From: Calditrichota bacterium
GTDB lineage: Bacteria > Calditrichota > Calditrichia > RBG-13-44-9
Assembly: GCA_016934605.1 (NCBI GenBank)
Contig: JAFGSO010000545.1
Span: 1-6,570 of the forward strand
Length of the DNA stretch: 6,570 nucleotides
Direction of reading: 5' to 3'
In this document: positions 5,895 through 6,570 of the stretch, in pieces
Numbering within the stretch: the first letter of the stretch is position 1
How the letters are laid out: each line of letters begins with the position of its first letter
Translations under genes and position numbers: made by a program
Notes under the pieces: model-generated
Database searches by the model: none
The model's input: only the letters and a program-made list of their open reading frames with translations
Told to the model about the DNA's origin: nothing

Positions 5895-6570
5895 TCACAG
5901 ATGCGTTTTTTTCTGAAGCAGCCAGAGCGCACCTTCCAGCTTCTCATCAATAATCCGGCAGTCTTCCTGCTGTCTGCTGATATAAGCCTCGATATCCTCA
6001 GCCAGCTCGGGATGGATTTCTTTTAATTCACTGCCACGGTTCTTTATTTTCCGGAGATATTCTTCATTTATTTTCAAACTCACTCCTGTTGTGTTTACCT
6101 CCTGGATCAGGTGATCTCCGAATCTGGTCAGTTCTTCTATTGATTCCTGATGTGTTCTGTAGTGTTCATATCCGATGCGCTGAAGCGATTTTTCATTTTT
6201 CAGAAATCCGTCATCTATAACCATATAACCTCCACTCCGGATCTGAGTCCGCATCTGGGCAACGGTATTTTTCAGAGAACCGAAAATCCCTCCGAGGGAG
6301 GCCAGAATAACCAGATCAAAATCTCGGGATTCCCTGACATATTCCAGGATGTCTTCTTCCCTGAAAATACAGAGATTTCCCACCTTATATTCTCTTGCTT
6401 TCTTCCTGGCCTCTTCCAGGAAAGCAGGCATAATGTCAATCCCGGTGACCTGGAAGCCAAGATTGCTCGCCAGCTGGACTGATACTGCTCCCTTACCGCA
6501 ACCAAGGTCCAGTACCCGGGTATTTCCGGAGTCCAGGTGAAGCGTCCTGGTCATCTCAAGTATCTCATCC
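5895..6570 (-). CDS. Class I SAM-dependent methyltransferase, 5' end cut by window edge
   Basis: The frame is open to the window edge. The first Met inside the window (6554-6552) is preceded in frame by DEILE, which continues the helix leading to motif I, so the true start is probably outside. Numbering from that Met, motif I is VLDLGCGKG (14-22) for SAM binding, the ribose-binding acid is D40 in VTGIDI, and the adenine-side acidic pair is in REED (65-68). Motif IV is FDLVILAS (79-86), followed by SGGYMVIDDGF. This is a complete Rossmann-type core. The C-terminal half is helical and charged (EELTRFGDHLIQEV, then a run rich in Glu and Lys) and ends LLQKKTHL. Such a tail could determine the substrate, but the methylated molecule cannot be told from sequence. 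No frame of a plausible partner overlaps it. It is followed by the 307 bp gap before rsgA. Confidence 0.85.
   Translation of the reverse strand, partial: DEILEMTRTLHLDSGNTRVLDLGCGKGAVSVQLASNLGFQVTGIDIMPAFLEEARKKAREYKVGNLCIFREEDILEYVRESRDFDLVILASLGGIFGSLKNTVAQMRTQIRSGGYMVIDDGFLKNEKSLQRIGYEHYRTHQESIEELTRFGDHLIQEVNTTGVSLKINEEYLRKIKNRGSELKEIHPELAEDIEAYISRQQEDCRIIDEKLEGALWLLQKKTHL

Noticed and set aside
5684..5950. Minus-strand 88-residue open frame overlapping the methyltransferase end
   Set aside because: It begins inside the methyltransferase in another frame, has an Arg/Lys/Ser-rich out-of-frame composition, and the alternative frame at 5834-5664 looks far more coding-like.

Overview
The window carries six genes, all read from the minus strand. 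Listed 5'->3' on that strand (right to left in window coordinates) they are: a class I SAM-dependent methyltransferase (5' end outside the window), rsgA (ribosome-assembly GTPase), a secreted UlaG-like metallo-beta-lactamase-fold protein, lepA (elongation factor 4), lepB (signal peptidase I, TTG start) and hemW (radical SAM heme chaperone, 3' end outside the window). The genes are housekeeping or translation-related. The lepA-lepB-hemW order fits a conserved bacterial block. A signal peptidase, a secreted protein and an E. coli-like sigma70 promoter (TTGACA-N17-TATATT) before lepA indicate a bacterium. The promoter argues against Bacteroidota, whose primary promoters look different. A related lineage such as an FCB-group candidate phylum is possible, but this is a weak inference.

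Layout. 1-627 hemW; 5 bp gap; 633-1358 lepB; a 331 bp gap holding repeat copy A (about 1441-1677); 1690-3486 lepA; a 280 bp gap holding the lepA promoter and repeat copy B (about 3579-3761); 3767-4498 the secreted metallohydrolase; 24 bp gap; 4523-5587 rsgA; a 307 bp gap with an apparent gene remnant and GC-rich palindromes; 5895 to the right edge, the methyltransferase. Transcription probably runs rsgA to metallohydrolase as one unit. A second unit, lepA-lepB-hemW, starts at its own promoter.

The most unusual content is the pair of inverted repeat elements on either side of lepA. They share an ungapped 126 bp segment (1481-1606 versus the reverse complement of 3592-3717) with 5 mismatches by my hand alignment. 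The rest of each element consists of degenerate 7-9 bp iterons (GGGTATAA / GGGAATAA and GGTATAA types) whose number and order differ between the copies. The two arms are partly complementary, so copy A can fold into a long hairpin. One strand carries runs of GGG every 8 bases, a G-quadruplex pattern. I do not recognise this element as a named family. It looks like a dispersed, non-coding, structured repeat, and the segment between the copies (lepA plus its promoter) could in principle invert.

The rsgA-methyltransferase gap holds a second, GC-rich palindrome type and an open frame with no start codon that looks like the C-terminal remnant of a lost gene.
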